Below are positions 39,311-49,415 of a DNA stretch of 64,000 bases, piece after piece (within the stretch, counting starts at the first letter, position 1; each line of letters starts with the position of its first letter). Position numbers and translations under genes: made by a program. The notes beneath the pieces are model-generated. The model did not search any database. It had not been told where the DNA came from and saw only the letters and a program-made list of their open reading frames with translations. Source of the stretch: Arthrobacter sp. HY1533 (GTDB taxonomy: Bacteria > Actinomycetota > Actinomycetes > Actinomycetales > Micrococcaceae); assembly GCF_027568515.1 (NCBI RefSeq), contig NZ_JANKZF010000017.1:52400-116399 (forward strand), given 5' to 3'.

Positions 39311-39991
39311 GTGAGCAGAGTTTTGATTGTTGAAGACGAGGATTCCATCAGCGACCCGCTGCAGTTCCTGCTGTCGAAGGAGGGCTACGAGGTCCAGGTG
39401 GCCGACAACGGCCTGGACGCCCTGGTGGAATTTGAGCGCAACGGCGCCGATTTGGTGCTGCTGGACTTGCAGCTGCCCGGCATGAGCGGCACCGAGGTGT
39501 GCAAGCACCTACGCCAGCGCTCCAGCGTGCCCATCATCATGCTGACAGCCAAGGACTCGGAGATTGACAAGGTGGTGGGCCTGGAGCTGGGCGCCGACGA
39601 CTATGTCACCAAGCCGTACTCCTCGCGTGAGCTCATTGCCCGCATCCGGGCCGTGCTGCGCCGCCAGGCCGAGCCCGAGGAGCTCATGGACTCCACTGTC
39701 CACGCCGGACCTGTCCGCATGGATGTGGAGCGTCACGTGGTCAGCGTCCACGGCGAGAACGTGGCATTCCCGCTGAAGGAATTCGAGCTGTTGGAGATGC
39801 TGCTGCGCAACGCCGGCAAGGTGCTGACCCGCGGCCAGCTGATCGACCGCGTGTGGGGCTCGGACTACGTGGGGGACACCAAGACCCTGGATGTGCACGT
39901 CAAGCGGCTGCGCAGCAAGATCGAGCCCGACCCGGCCGTGCCCAAGCACCTGGTCACTGTCCGCGGCCTGGGGTACAAGTTCGAGCCGTAA
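39311..39991 (+). CDS. regX3: Phosphate response regulator RegX3
   Basis: A 226-residue OmpR-family regulator from GTG 39311, 15 nt after senX3. The receiver domain has the acidic pair E8/D9, phosphoacceptor D52 in LVLLDLQLPG and K101 in DDYVTKPYSS. The C-terminal winged helix (FPLKEFELLEMLLRNAGKVLTR then VDRVWGSDY-like and VDVHVKRLRSKIE-like elements) binds PHO-box repeats. It controls phosphate-starvation genes, probably including its own operon. Confidence 0.96.
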   Translation: MSRVLIVEDEDSISDPLQFLLSKEGYEVQVADNGLDALVEFERNGADLVLLDLQLPGMSGTEVCKHLRQRSSVPIIMLTAKDSEIDKVVGLELGADDYVTKPYSSRELIARIRAVLRRQAEPEELMDSTVHAGPVRMDVERHVVSVHGENVAFPLKEFELLEMLLRNAGKVLTRGQLIDRVWGSDYVGDTKTLDVHVKRLRSKIEPDPAVPKHLVTVRGLGYKFEP

Positions 39992-40060
39992 ACGAACACC
40001 TGCGGTTATGTGACTCACTTGTCACAAGTGCGTCATATGGGCGGAATTGTTTGGTTTTGA

Positions 40061-40089
40061 TTGTCCTGGTGTGAGCTGCACCATAGGCT
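40061..40089 (+). promoter_or_regulatory. Candidate promoter of the GH35 gene
   Basis: TTGTCC (40061-40066), a 17-nt spacer and TAGGCT (40084-40089). This is about 55 nt before ATG 40145, and AAGGA lies near the start codon. A CACTTG-TCA-CAAGTG palindrome (about 40015-40029) lies between regX3 and this promoter and could act as a terminator or operator. Confidence 0.5.
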
Positions 40090-40144
40090 GTGATGGATAA
40101 CATCCAGGCAGTGGCCTGTGCGGCCGCATCAAGACCAAGGACCA

Positions 40145-43100
40145 ATGTCTATGAATTCCCCTTCACCGAAGGCCTCCGGGCGCCTGCGCGGGCGCAAGGC
40201 CGTTGCCTTTGCCGCAGCGGCCGCCATGGGGCTGATGGCTGTTTCCAGCCCGGCGCTTGCCCAGGACGCGGCGCCCACGGCAGAATCCGTGGCCACCTCG
40301 GCCATGGCAGGCAACAAGGTCATCTTCCCGGGCAACGACGGCAAGGCCCACACCGTCACCCAGGATTCGAAGTCGATGATGGTCGACGGCGAACGCCTCA
40401 ACGTCTGGAGCGGCGAATTCCACTACTGGCGCCTGCCCGGCACCGACGACTGGCGCGACATGTTCCAGAAGATGCGTGCCAGCGGTTTCAACGCCGTCTC
40501 CCTGTACTTCTTCTGGGGCCTGCACTCCACCGAGCCCGGCAAGTTTGATTTCACCGGCATCAAGGACATTGAACTCCTGATGAACATGGCCGAGGAAGAA
40601 GGCCTCTACGTCATTGCCCGCCCCGGCCCCTACGTCAACGCCGAAATCTCCATGGGCGGACTGCCGGCCTACCTGACCAAGAGCGGCGCGGGCTCTCTGC
40701 GCAGCACGGATCCCGCAGCGCTGGCCGAGTCGCTGGCCTGGATTGACGCGTTCAACAAGATTGCCGTCAAGCACCAGGTCACCGACGGCGGCGGCTCGAT
40801 CGTCACCTACCAGGCCGAAAACGAGCTCCTCAACGAGGCCGGCGATCGCACGGCGTTCATGCGGGCACTGGTCACCAAGATCAAGGCCGACGGCATCACC
40901 GTCCCCGTCTTCCACAACGACTACAGCATGAATGGCGCCTTCGTTCCCGGCAGCTCAAGCGCCGGAGGCAACGTGGGCCTGGACTACTACGCCTTTGACC
41001 AGTACCCACTGGGATTCACGTGTTCCAACAGCCGCGGCCAGATCCCGGACATGGAAACCCGCTTCCGCGCCATGACCGCCACCAGCCCCATGTTCATCGC
41101 CGAGGGCCAGGGCGGCGCCTTCACCCCGTGGGGTGCCAACTTCAACCCGGACCGCTGCGCCGAATTTGTTGACCCGGCCTTCACCCGCCAATACGGCGTG
41201 AACAATCTCAACAACGGCATCAACATGTTCAACTACTACATGCAGTACGGCGGCACCAACTGGGGCTGGACCGGCTCGCCGTCCTCCGGCTTCACCTCCT
41301 ACGACTACGGTGCGGCCATCAATGCGGACCGTCAGCTCACGCCCAAGGCTGCCGTCCAGAAGGAACTGGGCTACTTCCAGGGTGACTTCACGCCCATCTC
41401 CAACATGGTTGCGCAAGAGGGAGCGCCCGTCACAGTTGAGGGCGGCGCCGGGAGCATCAAATCCTACCAGCGCATTGCCACCGAGGACCTGGCCACGGAT
41501 TCCGTCTCGGGCAACGGCTCCCGCTTCCTTGGCTTCCGCCAGTCCGACAGCAACAGCACGTCAGAGCTGAAGTACTCCTTCCCGCTGACGCTGTCCCCGC
41601 GCAAGGAAGTTGTCGAAGCCAGCTATACCAACGACGACCGCGACACCTCCGCCATCAAGTACACGGGCACCTGGGGCAAGTCGAACGGCGAAGGCTGGGC
41701 CGCAGGAAACTACAAGGGAACCGAAACGTTCAGCAACCGCACCGGTGATTTTGTTGAATACAAGTTCACCGGCGCCGGCATCCGCGTCATTGCCGCACAG
41801 TCCACCAACCACGGCTACGGCGATGTCTACATTGACGGCGTGAAGGTTGGCCAGACCAACACCTACCGCGGCCAGAACGCCAACTTCCAGTACGTCGCCT
41901 TCCAAAAGGACGGGCTGGATCCCAGCGTTGAGCACACCATCAAGATTGTGGTGACGGGCCAGAAGGATGCGGCCAGCGAGGGCACGTTTGTCACCGTTGA
42001 CGCCTTTGACGTCATCGCCGCCCCGGCCCAGGCCACGGTGGTCAAGCCCGACGACGTCGACGCCGCCATCACGTACTCCAAGGCCGGCGGGGTGTCCCAG
42101 TGGACGCACGCCACCGGCGAGAACTGGACGGCCAATGACTACCAGGGCACCCAGACGTTCAGCGATATCGCAGGCGCCTTCTATGAGTACACGTTCAAGG
42201 CCGCCGAGGTCCGCCTCATCACCCCGCAGGCCACCAACCACGCCAAGGCAGATGTCTTCATTGACGGCGTGAAGGCGGGCGAGACCAACACGTACGTGTC
42301 GAACCCGGCTGGCCAGTCGGGCTTCAAGGCCTTTGAAAAGAAGGGCCTGGACCCGAACGTTAGCCACACCATCAAGGTGGTCAACACAGGCGTCAAGGGC
42401 GATCTCGAAGCCAACGGCACCTTCATCGGCATTGACGCCATTGAAACCTCAACCCCGGGCGGCACCACCCCCGAGGTCCCGGATGACTCCATCACCTTCG
42501 CCCGCGTCCCGCAGAAGGCAGGCACGTTCCTGAGCATGCACGGCCGCGACGCCAACATGGTCATTGCCGACTACGCCTTCGACGGCCAGAAGCTCATGTA
42601 CTCCACCTCCGAGCTGTTCACCAAGATGCCCGTCGCCACCGGCACGCTGCTGGTCCTCAACGGCTCCAAGAACGACGCCGGCGAAACAGTTCTGAAGTAC
42701 GCCTCCGAGCCCGCCGTCACCACCTTGGGCGGAACCCCCGTGGAATCCGTGTGGGACGCAGCCACCAAGACGCTGCGCCTGAACTACGTCCACGGCAACG
42801 GCACCGCTGTGAAGATCACCGGCGGCGGCGCCCCCGAGCTGCGCATCGTCACCACCGACCGCAGCGCCACCGGCCAGCAGTGGCAGGTGGACGGCATTGT
42901 CAAGGGCGGCACCACCAACAAGACCGTCATGGTGGCAGGCGTTGACCTGCTCCGTTCCGCCGAGTTCGACGGCGAAACCGTCAAGCTCGTGGGCGACACC
43001 AAGGCAGCCCGGGCCATCAACATCTACGTCCCGGCCGGCATCACCAAGGCCAGCTGGAACGGCGTGGCACTGGCCACAACAACAGGCGCCAACGGCCAGC

Positions 43101-45103
43101 TGGTCGCCAACCTGGCAGGACCGGCCCCGGCCGTGCTGCCGGCGCTGACAAACTGGAAGGTCTCGGGCGAAAACCCGGAGTCCGCCGTGGCGTTTGACGA
43201 CTCCAAGTGGGTGGTGGCCAACGCCACCACTGCCGCCAACACGCGCCAGGGCCCCGGCCCCAACCAGGGCAAGGTCCTGGACACCGCCTTCCACGGCTTC
43301 TACGAGGGCGACACCTGGTACCGCGCCAGCTTCACGGCCGCCACCGCCGCCACCAGCATCCAGCTGCGTGGACAGGGCGGAAACGCCGGCAACATGCTGG
43401 TCTGGGTCAACGGCACCTTCGTTGGCGCACCCGACGCCAATGGCAACATGGTGACGGTGCCTGTCCCGGCCGGCGTCATCAAGAGCGGCGAGCCGACCCT
43501 CGTCGCGGTAGTGGTCCGCAACAACGGACAGAACCTCGACTGGTCCGACGACGGCCTCTCACGCCAGAACCGCGGATTGTTCGACGCAGTCCTGCCCAGC
43601 AGCGGAGCCGTCACCTGGAAGCTCCAGGGCGCCAAGGACAAGGCAGCCCCGGTTGATGTTGCACGCACCATGTACAACACAGGCGGTCTGTACGGCGAGC
43701 GTGCCGGTTGGTACCTGCCCGGCTACCCGGATTCGCAGTGGGCGGATGCCAGCGGCTTCAAGCCTGCCAAGGCCGGGGTGACCTGGTACCGCAGCAGCTT
43801 CAAGCTGGCCATCCCGGCCGGCACCGACACCGCCATCGGCCTGAAGGTCAATGACGCCAAGTTCGACGCCGGCCGCCAGTCCTTCGCGCGCGCCGTCATC
43901 TACGTCAACGGCTGGAACACCGGAACCTGGGTTGGAGATGTGGGCCCGCAGAGCACCTTCACCATCCCCAGCGGCTTCCTGAACAAGTCCGGGGACAACA
44001 CCCTGGCCATTGCCCTCACCACCGAGCGCGACGCCCAGGGCCCGGACTCCTTCACCCTGGTGGACCGCGGCACCAGCCTGGGCGGCGTGCCCACCACGCT
44101 GAACACGGCGCCGGACTACACCCTGCCGGTTGTCACGGCAGCAGCCGCCAAGTCAACGCTCGACGTCGGCGAGAAGACGGCCTTCAGCGGCACCTCTGCG
44201 CTGGCCGCGATCGGCAACGGCGCACTGACCAACGCCGTCATCAACTACGGTGACGGCACTGCGGCCGTCACGGTTCCCGTGGTCAACGGCAGTTACTCGG
44301 CGGAGCACAGCTTCACCGCGAAGGGCAGCTACTCCAGCACCGTCACCATCAAGGATGCCGTTTCCGGCGCCGTGCTGGGCAGCAAGAGCGTCGCGGTCAC
44401 GGTGGCCGAACCGGGCACGACGCCCACGGCAACACCGTCGGCTACGCCCAGCGCAACGCCCAGTGCAACCCCGAGCGCCACGCCCAGTGCAACGCCGTCG
44501 GCGACGCCCAGTGCGACGCCGAGTGCAACGCCTTCGGCAACGCCGAGTGCCACGCCCAGCGCGTCACCGTCGGCAAGCCCGTCGGTGGAGCCGTCGGCGT
44601 CACCGTCGGCTTCGTCCTCGGCCACGCCGGGTGCCACGGGGACCCCGTCCACGAGCACCAAGCCCTCGGTTGCCCCCAGTGCCAGCCCGAAGGCCCCGGT
44701 CACGCTGAGCTCCGGCACGGCTGCTCCGGGCGGCAAGCTCACCATCACCGGCACGGGCTTCAAGCCCGGCAGCAAGGTCAGCTTCACGCTGCACTCCACG
44801 CCGGTGCTGCTGGGAACCGCGACGGCCGACGCCAAGGGTGTGGCGTCCCTGGCAGTGACCCTGCCGGCGGACGTTGCCGCCGGTGCGCACTCGATTGTCG
44901 TTGACGGTGTGGGGGTTGACGGCAAGCCCCGCCAGCTCAGCATCGCCTTGACCATCACTGCCGCCACCACCACCCCCGCTGCGGAAGATGACCTCGCCAA
45001 CACGGGTGCCAACAACACGGCCCTGGGCGGCGCGGCAGTGCTGCTGCTCCTGGCCGGCACCGCGGTGTTCGTCCTGAACCGCCGCCGGAAGGCCAGCCAC
45101 TAG
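40145..45103 (+). CDS. Wall-anchored GH35 beta-galactosidase-like protein
   Basis: A 1652-residue secreted protein. Signal peptide RKAVAFAAAAAMGLMAVSSP with cleavage after ALA. The GH35 domain (about residues 55-430) shows GPYVNAEISMGGLP, the acid/base E227 in YQAENEL, the nucleophile candidate E320 in MFIAEGQGG, and GGTNWGWTGS...TSYDYGAAI. Two tandem beta-sandwich modules (about 490-620 and 635-765) share WAAGNYKGTETFS/WTANDYQGTQTFS. Later come GH35 jelly-roll domains, a PKD-like domain (NYGDGTAAVTV), a SATP repeat stalk, an IPT-like domain and sorting signal LANTG plus hydrophobic tail and RRRK. Sortase E-type anchoring is likely. Activity on galactosides is inferred. Confidence 0.9.
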   Translation: MSMNSPSPKASGRLRGRKAVAFAAAAAMGLMAVSSPALAQDAAPTAESVATSAMAGNKVIFPGNDGKAHTVTQDSKSMMVDGERLNVWSGEFHYWRLPGTDDWRDMFQKMRASGFNAVSLYFFWGLHSTEPGKFDFTGIKDIELLMNMAEEEGLYVIARPGPYVNAEISMGGLPAYLTKSGAGSLRSTDPAALAESLAWIDAFNKIAVKHQVTDGGGSIVTYQAENELLNEAGDRTAFMRALVTKIKADGITVPVFHNDYSMNGAFVPGSSSAGGNVGLDYYAFDQYPLGFTCSNSRGQIPDMETRFRAMTATSPMFIAEGQGGAFTPWGANFNPDRCAEFVDPAFTRQYGVNNLNNGINMFNYYMQYGGTNWGWTGSPSSGFTSYDYGAAINADRQLTPKAAVQKELGYFQGDFTPISNMVAQEGAPVTVEGGAGSIKSYQRIATEDLATDSVSGNGSRFLGFRQSDSNSTSELKYSFPLTLSPRKEVVEASYTNDDRDTSAIKYTGTWGKSNGEGWAAGNYKGTETFSNRTGDFVEYKFTGAGIRVIAAQSTNHGYGDVYIDGVKVGQTNTYRGQNANFQYVAFQKDGLDPSVEHTIKIVVTGQKDAASEGTFVTVDAFDVIAAPAQATVVKPDDVDAAITYSKAGGVSQWTHATGENWTANDYQGTQTFSDIAGAFYEYTFKAAEVRLITPQATNHAKADVFIDGVKAGETNTYVSNPAGQSGFKAFEKKGLDPNVSHTIKVVNTGVKGDLEANGTFIGIDAIETSTPGGTTPEVPDDSITFARVPQKAGTFLSMHGRDANMVIADYAFDGQKLMYSTSELFTKMPVATGTLLVLNGSKNDAGETVLKYASEPAVTTLGGTPVESVWDAATKTLRLNYVHGNGTAVKITGGGAPELRIVTTDRSATGQQWQVDGIVKGGTTNKTVMVAGVDLLRSAEFDGETVKLVGDTKAARAINIYVPAGITKASWNGVALATTTGANGQLVANLAGPAPAVLPALTNWKVSGENPESAVAFDDSKWVVANATTAANTRQGPGPNQGKVLDTAFHGFYEGDTWYRASFTAATAATSIQLRGQGGNAGNMLVWVNGTFVGAPDANGNMVTVPVPAGVIKSGEPTLVAVVVRNNGQNLDWSDDGLSRQNRGLFDAVLPSSGAVTWKLQGAKDKAAPVDVARTMYNTGGLYGERAGWYLPGYPDSQWADASGFKPAKAGVTWYRSSFKLAIPAGTDTAIGLKVNDAKFDAGRQSFARAVIYVNGWNTGTWVGDVGPQSTFTIPSGFLNKSGDNTLAIALTTERDAQGPDSFTLVDRGTSLGGVPTTLNTAPDYTLPVVTAAAAKSTLDVGEKTAFSGTSALAAIGNGALTNAVINYGDGTAAVTVPVVNGSYSAEHSFTAKGSYSSTVTIKDAVSGAVLGSKSVAVTVAEPGTTPTATPSATPSATPSATPSATPSATPSATPSATPSATPSATPSATPSASPSASPSVEPSASPSASSSATPGATGTPSTSTKPSVAPSASPKAPVTLSSGTAAPGGKLTITGTGFKPGSKVSFTLHSTPVLLGTATADAKGVASLAVTLPADVAAGAHSIVVDGVGVDGKPRQLSIALTITAATTTPAAEDDLANTGANNTALGGAAVLLLLAGTAVFVLNRRRKASH
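44430..44585 (+). repeat. Minisatellite encoding the SATP stalk
   Basis: About twelve tandem 12-nt units of the type ACGCCCAGTGCA with third-base variation encode repeating Ser-Ala-Thr-Pro. Wobble differences between units show that the repeat is kept at protein level. The number of copies may vary between strains. Confidence 0.85.
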
Positions 45104-45121
45104 CACCACGGCAAGGCCACT

Positions 45122-45160
45122 GAAGCTGCGCTCCGTTGTGAATCAACGGGGCGCAGCTTC
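45122..45160 (+). terminator. Terminator after the GH35 gene
   Basis: Seventeen-bp arms (GAAGCTGCGCTCCGTTG and its near-complement, one G-T pair) enclose a 5-nt loop, 18 nt after the stop codon. It is a strong stem with no long T-tract. Confidence 0.75.
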
Positions 45161-45214
45161 GTCAGTGGCGCATGGTTAACCGGAAATGGCGCGCAGCTTC
45201 AGGGGCCGGACGCA

Positions 45215-45251
45215 AGAAGGGCCCGTTGTCATGGTGACAACGGGCCCTTCT
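45215..45251 (-). terminator. Terminator after the lipoprotein gene
   Basis: AGAAGGGCCCGTTGTCA and its exact complement (17-bp perfect stem) enclose a TGG loop, 16 nt after the lipoprotein stop on the minus strand. Together with the hairpin at 45122 it separates two convergent genes. Confidence 0.8.
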
Positions 45252-45267
45252 CGCGTGAAAGCTGGAA

Positions 45268-45822
45268 CTACGGAGTGGCGGTGGCAGTGGGGGTTGCCTC
45301 TGCCGCGGCCTCCGTGGTGGGGGCAGCCGTGGGGACCAGGTTCTTGTACTCGGCCAGGGTGCCGTCCAGGACGGGAACCTTCAGGCTTGCAGTCTCCGAG
45401 CCGGCACCGGACTGGCGCAGTTCAACTGTTTCAACGCTTCCCGGGGGCTGCTCAACAGTGCTGAGGATGGCCTGGTCGCTTGCGGTGCTCAGGATCAGGG
45501 GCACGCCCGGCTTGACGGTGATCTCCGTCTGGGAACCGGCGGCACCGCTGATGGTCAGGGTGATGTCGGAGTCTGCATCGTTGTAGAACGATCCGGCGAC
45601 GCGGCCGGGCTTGCCGGCTGCCTCGGAAATGATCAACACGTTGCGCAGTTCCAGCTTGCCCATGTCCAGGTGCACGCCGTCGGAAACAGTGACCTCCATG
45701 GCGGTGCTTTGCTGGTTGATGGCACTGCAACCGGTGAATGCCATGGCGCCAATGCCGATGGCTGCAATCAGGCTCAAGCGTTGCGCTCGTTTTGTACCGC
45801 GGATGCCGGCAGCGATTCTCAC
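45268..45822 (-). CDS. Lipoprotein of unknown function
   Basis: A 184-residue protein. A basic start and hydrophobic segment (LSLIAAIGIGAMAFTGCSAI) with lipobox FTGC give a lipoprotein of about 155 mature residues. The body is a beta-sandwich-like region (DMGKLELRNVLIISEAAGKP and GRVAGSFYNDADSDITLTIS) with an Ala/Thr-rich C-terminus. It resembles PCuAC/copper-chaperone-type lipoproteins in shape, but lacks the Met/His metal pattern, so I leave it unassigned. Divergent from carD. Confidence 0.8.
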   Translation of the reverse strand: MRIAAGIRGTKRAQRLSLIAAIGIGAMAFTGCSAINQQSTAMEVTVSDGVHLDMGKLELRNVLIISEAAGKPGRVAGSFYNDADSDITLTISGAAGSQTEITVKPGVPLILSTASDQAILSTVEQPPGSVETVELRQSGAGSETASLKVPVLDGTLAEYKNLVPTAAPTTEAAAEATPTATATP

Positions 45823-46099
45823 GTCAGTAACTCCTCATGGAAAAGACAAAATATCTTTGCCCAGCTTATCCGCAAACGTGGTAAAAGTACTCTTCGGTTG
45901 CGGCGGGGCAACTTTGCCTCCGCCGGCACCCTGGGTGCCCGATGCACCTCGGCAGCCTTTAGTCAAGGGGGCGGGAAATCTCCAATTGCTGGAACAATTG
46001 CGCGTTCAGCGTAGTCCCGGCGGCCCCTGACCTGCGGAAACTCAAGGGAGCGGGAAGTTAACCGTGGTAAACTAGAGGTATTGGAAAGGGAGAATCCAC

Positions 46100-46582
46100 A
46101 TGCTTTTTGAGGTCGGCGAGACAGTAGTTTACCCACACCATGGTGCGGCAAAGATCGAAGAGATCAAGATGCGCACCATCCGGGGTGAAGAGAAGATGTA
46201 TCTCAAGCTCAAGGTTGCGCAGGGGGATTTGACCATTGAGGTCCCTGCAGAAAACGTTGACCTGGTTGGGGTTCGTGACGTTGTAGGCAAGGAAGGGCTG
46301 GAGCACGTATTCGAAGTGCTTCGCGCGGAGTTCACGGAGGAGCCCACCAACTGGTCCCGCCGGTACAAGGCAAACCTGGAAAAGCTGGCCTCCGGCGATG
46401 TCATCAAGGTGGCCGAGGTTGTTCGCGACCTGTGGCGCCGTGACAACGACCGCGGCCTCTCGGCTGGCGAAAAGCGCATGCTGGCCAAGGCCCGCCAGAT
46501 CCTGATTTCCGAGCTGGCACTGGCGGAAAAGACCGACGAGGACAAGGCTGCTGAAGTCCTCGACGAGGTACTCGCTTCATAG
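46100..46582 (+). CDS. carD: RNA polymerase-binding transcription factor CarD
   Basis: A 160-residue protein. The N-terminal Tudor-like domain ([20 protein letters not shown]... [10 protein letters not shown]) binds the RNA polymerase beta subunit. The C-terminal helices ([17 protein letters not shown], then [22 protein letters not shown]) contact promoter DNA, with the Trp in DLWRRD that stabilises open complexes. CarD is essential for rRNA transcription in mycobacteria. It has a leader with GGAAAGGGAG before the ATG and TAAACT at 46068-46073 as a likely -10. Confidence 0.96.
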   Translation: MLFEVGETVVYPHHGAAKIEEIKMRTIRGEEKMYLKLKVAQGDLTIEVPAENVDLVGVRDVVGKEGLEHVFEVLRAEFTEEPTNWSRRYKANLEKLASGDVIKVAEVVRDLWRRDNDRGLSAGEKRMLAKARQILISELALAEKTDEDKAAEVLDEVLAS

Positions 46583-46599
46583 CAAGTCGCACATTTTTG

Positions 46600-46634
46600 A
46601 AAAACCCCTGCACCCACTTGGTGCGGGGGTTTTT
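46600..46634 (+). terminator. Intrinsic terminator after carD
   Basis: AAAAACCCCTGCACC pairs with GGTGCGGGGGTTTTT (one mismatch) around a 5-nt loop, 17 nt after the carD stop, with a T5 run. It is the clearest Rho-independent terminator in the window. Confidence 0.85.
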
Positions 46635-46678
46635 CGCATTTGGGGCCGCAATGCGTGCGGCGGTCTAATGTAGAAGCC

Positions 46679-47458
46679 ATGAACGAGATGAAGGCCGGCG
46701 GATGCGCCGTGGTGATTGTTGCAGCAGGCTCGGGGCAGCGCCTGGGCCACGGGGTTCCCAAGGCGCGCGTGCCCCTGGGCGGGGAGACCATGCTGGTCCA
46801 TGCCGTCCGCGGCGTCATGCGGGCGGGCGTCGCCACGCAGATTTGCGTGGCCATCCCGGCCGGGGACCCGGAACTTGAGGCCATCTGCCAGCGCCTGGGC
46901 GCCGAGGCGGTTACAGCCGGACTGGACTTCAGCTCCGTTGAGGGCGGTGCCGACAGGTCGGCCTCCGTTGCGGCGGCGCTGGCCCTGATTGGCGACGGCG
47001 TCACCCGGGTCATGGTGCACGACGCCGCCCGGCCGCTGACCCCTGCCGGCGTTTTCAACCGCGTGGCCGCGGCCCTGCGCGACGGCGCGAAGGCCGTCAT
47101 CCCGGCCCTGGCCGTCACCGACACCATCAAGACAGTGGTCCCGGCCAGCCTCCCGGCAACCGGCGCCGGCGTGGAAAAGGTTGAAGGCACACCGGCCAGG
47201 AGCCAGCTGCGTGCCGTGCAGACCCCGCAGGGCTTTGACCTGGCCACCCTGCGCGACGCCCACGCCCGCGCCCTGGACATGGATCCCGCCACGGCCGCCC
47301 AGATCACCGACGACGCCATGCTGGTCGAGGCCCTCGGCGAGGAAGTGTTCGTGGTGCAGGGCTCCACCCACAGCTTCAAGGTCACCACGCCCATGGACCT
47401 GCTGCTCGCCGAGGCCATGCTCGAGGGCCCGCTGCGCCCGCGCTGGGTGGAGGGATAA
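46679..47458 (+). CDS. ispD: 2-C-methyl-D-erythritol 4-phosphate cytidylyltransferase
   Basis: A 259-residue enzyme from ATG 46679 (TAATGT 7 nt upstream, probably leaderless). [25 protein letters not shown] is the nucleotide-binding loop; [11 protein letters not shown] and [11 protein letters not shown] carry family residues. It joins CTP to MEP in the non-mevalonate isoprenoid pathway. It lies after carD, a typical actinobacterial order, and 2 nt before ispF. Confidence 0.95.
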   Translation: MNEMKAGGCAVVIVAAGSGQRLGHGVPKARVPLGGETMLVHAVRGVMRAGVATQICVAIPAGDPELEAICQRLGAEAVTAGLDFSSVEGGADRSASVAAALALIGDGVTRVMVHDAARPLTPAGVFNRVAAALRDGAKAVIPALAVTDTIKTVVPASLPATGAGVEKVEGTPARSQLRAVQTPQGFDLATLRDAHARALDMDPATAAQITDDAMLVEALGEEVFVVQGSTHSFKVTTPMDLLLAEAMLEGPLRPRWVEG

Positions 47459-47460
47459 CC

Positions 47461-48003
47461 ATGAACCTGCCCCGCACCGGCATTGGCATTGACATCCACG
47501 CCTTCGCACCCGACGGCGACCCGGCCCCGCTTTGGCTCGCCGGGCTCCTCTGGGAGGGGGAGCGCGGCCTCAGCGGCCACTCCGACGGCGACGCCGTGGC
47601 CCACGCCGCCGCCGACGCCCTGTTTTCCGCTGCAGGGGTGGGCGACCTCGGCACCCACTTCGGCACCGACCGCCCCGAATACAAGGGAGCCTCCGGCGTG
47701 CGCCTGCTGTCCGAGGCCGCCAGGATCGTGCGCGCCGCCGGCTTCGAGATCGGCAACATCGCCGTGCAGTTCGTGGGCAACCGGCCCAAGTTCTCGCCCC
47801 GACGCCAGGAAGCCGAGGCCGTGCTGGGCGAGGCCGCGGGCGCGCCGGTGTCGGTGACCGCAACGACGTCGGACAGGCTGGGATTCCCCGGCCGCGGCGA
47901 GGGCATCACGGCAGTCGCCACGGCACTCGTGGTGGCCGTTGCCCCAGGGCTTGGCTCCGAAGAAGCCCACTCCGCCGGACAACGGGATACCCTAGAGCCG
48001 TGA
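47461..48003 (+). CDS. ispF: 2-C-methyl-D-erythritol 2,4-cyclodiphosphate synthase
   Basis: A 180-residue enzyme. [22 protein letters not shown] contains the zinc-binding [22 protein letters not shown] the second metal ligand, and [17 protein letters not shown] the closing signature. It makes MEcPP from the product of IspE. Starts 2 nt after the ispD stop; its own stop overlaps the cysS GTG. Confidence 0.95.
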   Translation: MNLPRTGIGIDIHAFAPDGDPAPLWLAGLLWEGERGLSGHSDGDAVAHAAADALFSAAGVGDLGTHFGTDRPEYKGASGVRLLSEAARIVRAAGFEIGNIAVQFVGNRPKFSPRRQEAEAVLGEAAGAPVSVTATTSDRLGFPGRGEGITAVATALVVAVAPGLGSEEAHSAGQRDTLEP

Positions 48004-49415
48004 CCCTGCGCTTCCATGACTCCGCCACCGCCGCCGTACGCGACTTCACCCCGCTCCGAGAGGGGAAGGCCTCGCTGTACTACTGCGGCGCCACGGTCCA
48101 GGGCGAGCCGCACATTGGGCACGTACGCTCGGCCCTCGCCTTTGACCAGCTGACCCGCTGGCTGCAGGCCAGCGGCTACGACGTCACAGTGGTGCGCAAC
48201 GTGACGGACATCGACGACAAGATCCTGGTCAAGGCGCAGGAGAACAACGAGCCCTGGTGGGCCTTGGCCTACCGCTTTGAGCAGGCCTTCGAGGACGCCT
48301 ATGACGCCCTGGGCATCCTCAAGCCCAGCTACGAGCCGCGCGCCACTGGCCACATCCCGGAGATGCACGCCCTCATTGCGCTGCTGATCGAGCGCGGCCA
48401 CGCCTACCCGGCACTGGATGATTCCGGCGACGTCTACTTCGACGTCCGCTCCTGGAAGCAGTACGGATCCCTGACCCGCCAGAACATTGACGACATGCAG
48501 GCAGCGCCCGACGCCGACCCCCGGGGCAAGCGCGACCCCCGCGACTTTGCGCTGTGGAAGGGTTTCAAGGAGGGCGAGCCGGAGACCGCCAAGTGGGAGT
48601 CCCCCTGGGGTGCCGGCCGTCCCGGCTGGCACCTGGAGTGCTCCGCCATGGTCACCAAGTACCTCGGCACCGAGTTCGACATCCACGGCGGCGGCCTGGA
48701 CCTGCGCTTCCCGCACCACGAGAACGAGATGGCCCAGTCGCAGGCGGCCGGCCACGGCTTCGCCAACTTCTGGATGCACAACGGCATGGTCACCTACCAG
48801 GGTGAAAAAATGTCCAAGTCCATCGGCAACACCATCAACCCGCGCGAAATGCTTCAAATCGCCCGCCCGCTCGTGGTCCGGTACTACCTGGGCCAGGCCC
48901 ACTACCGCTCTGTGCTGGACTACCGGCCGGGCTCGCTCACGGAGGCCGCGGCCGCCGTCGAACGCATCGAGACGTTCATGAACGCAGCCCTGGGCCAGCT
49001 CCACCCGGACGGTTCCGACTACCAGGGCACGCTGCCGGAGGCTTTCCGCACCGCCATGGACGACGACCTGAACATCCCCGCGGCCCTGGCCGTGCTGCAT
49101 GAAACGGTCCGCGCCGGCAACACCGCACTGGCGGCCGCCGACCGCGACAACGCCGAGGCAGCATTCCTGGGGGCCGTCGGCATGACGGAGGCGCTGGGCA
49201 TCAACCCCCTCGATGCGCAGTGGCAGCAGGGGAGCGGTTCGGAGTCCATGGCCAACGCCCTCGATGTGCTGGTCAAGGCACAGCTGGAAGCCCGGGCGCA
49301 GGCGCGCGTGGAGAAGAACTGGGCCGAATCGGACCGCATCCGCGACGTGCTCGCGGCGGCCGGCGTCGAAGTGGCCGACACAGCAGCCGGCGCCACCTGG
49401 TCCCTGAAAAAGTAG
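48000..49415 (+). CDS. cysS: Cysteinyl-tRNA synthetase
   Basis: A 471-residue enzyme from GTG 48000 (GTGA overlap with ispF). [20 protein letters not shown] has the zinc Cys and HIGH motif. GWHLECSAM and [13 protein letters not shown] provide further zinc ligands. EKMSKSIGN is the KMSKS loop. The DALR-type C-terminal helices follow. It charges tRNA-Cys in the cytosol. A TTG or GTG far upstream in frame would overlap ispF and is rejected. Confidence 0.96.
   Translation: MTLRFHDSATAAVRDFTPLREGKASLYYCGATVQGEPHIGHVRSALAFDQLTRWLQASGYDVTVVRNVTDIDDKILVKAQENNEPWWALAYRFEQAFEDAYDALGILKPSYEPRATGHIPEMHALIALLIERGHAYPALDDSGDVYFDVRSWKQYGSLTRQNIDDMQAAPDADPRGKRDPRDFALWKGFKEGEPETAKWESPWGAGRPGWHLECSAMVTKYLGTEFDIHGGGLDLRFPHHENEMAQSQAAGHGFANFWMHNGMVTYQGEKMSKSIGNTINPREMLQIARPLVVRYYLGQAHYRSVLDYRPGSLTEAAAAVERIETFMNAALGQLHPDGSDYQGTLPEAFRTAMDDDLNIPAALAVLHETVRAGNTALAAADRDNAEAAFLGAVGMTEALGINPLDAQWQQGSGSESMANALDVLVKAQLEARAQARVEKNWAESDRIRDVLAAAGVEVADTAAGATWSLKK

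Noticed and set aside
44430..44585. Regular 12-nt repeats that might suggest a CRISPR array
   Set aside because: Units are contiguous, in frame, and encode Ser-Ala-Thr-Pro; no spacers or cas genes.
45268..45822. Lipoprotein as a PCuAC copper chaperone
   Set aside because: Overall shape is similar, but the expected Met/His copper ligands are not visible.
46129..47982. A 617-codon minus-strand frame over carD, ispD and ispF
   Set aside because: Overlaps three conserved genes in the opposite direction; Ser/Ala/Arg-rich shadow.
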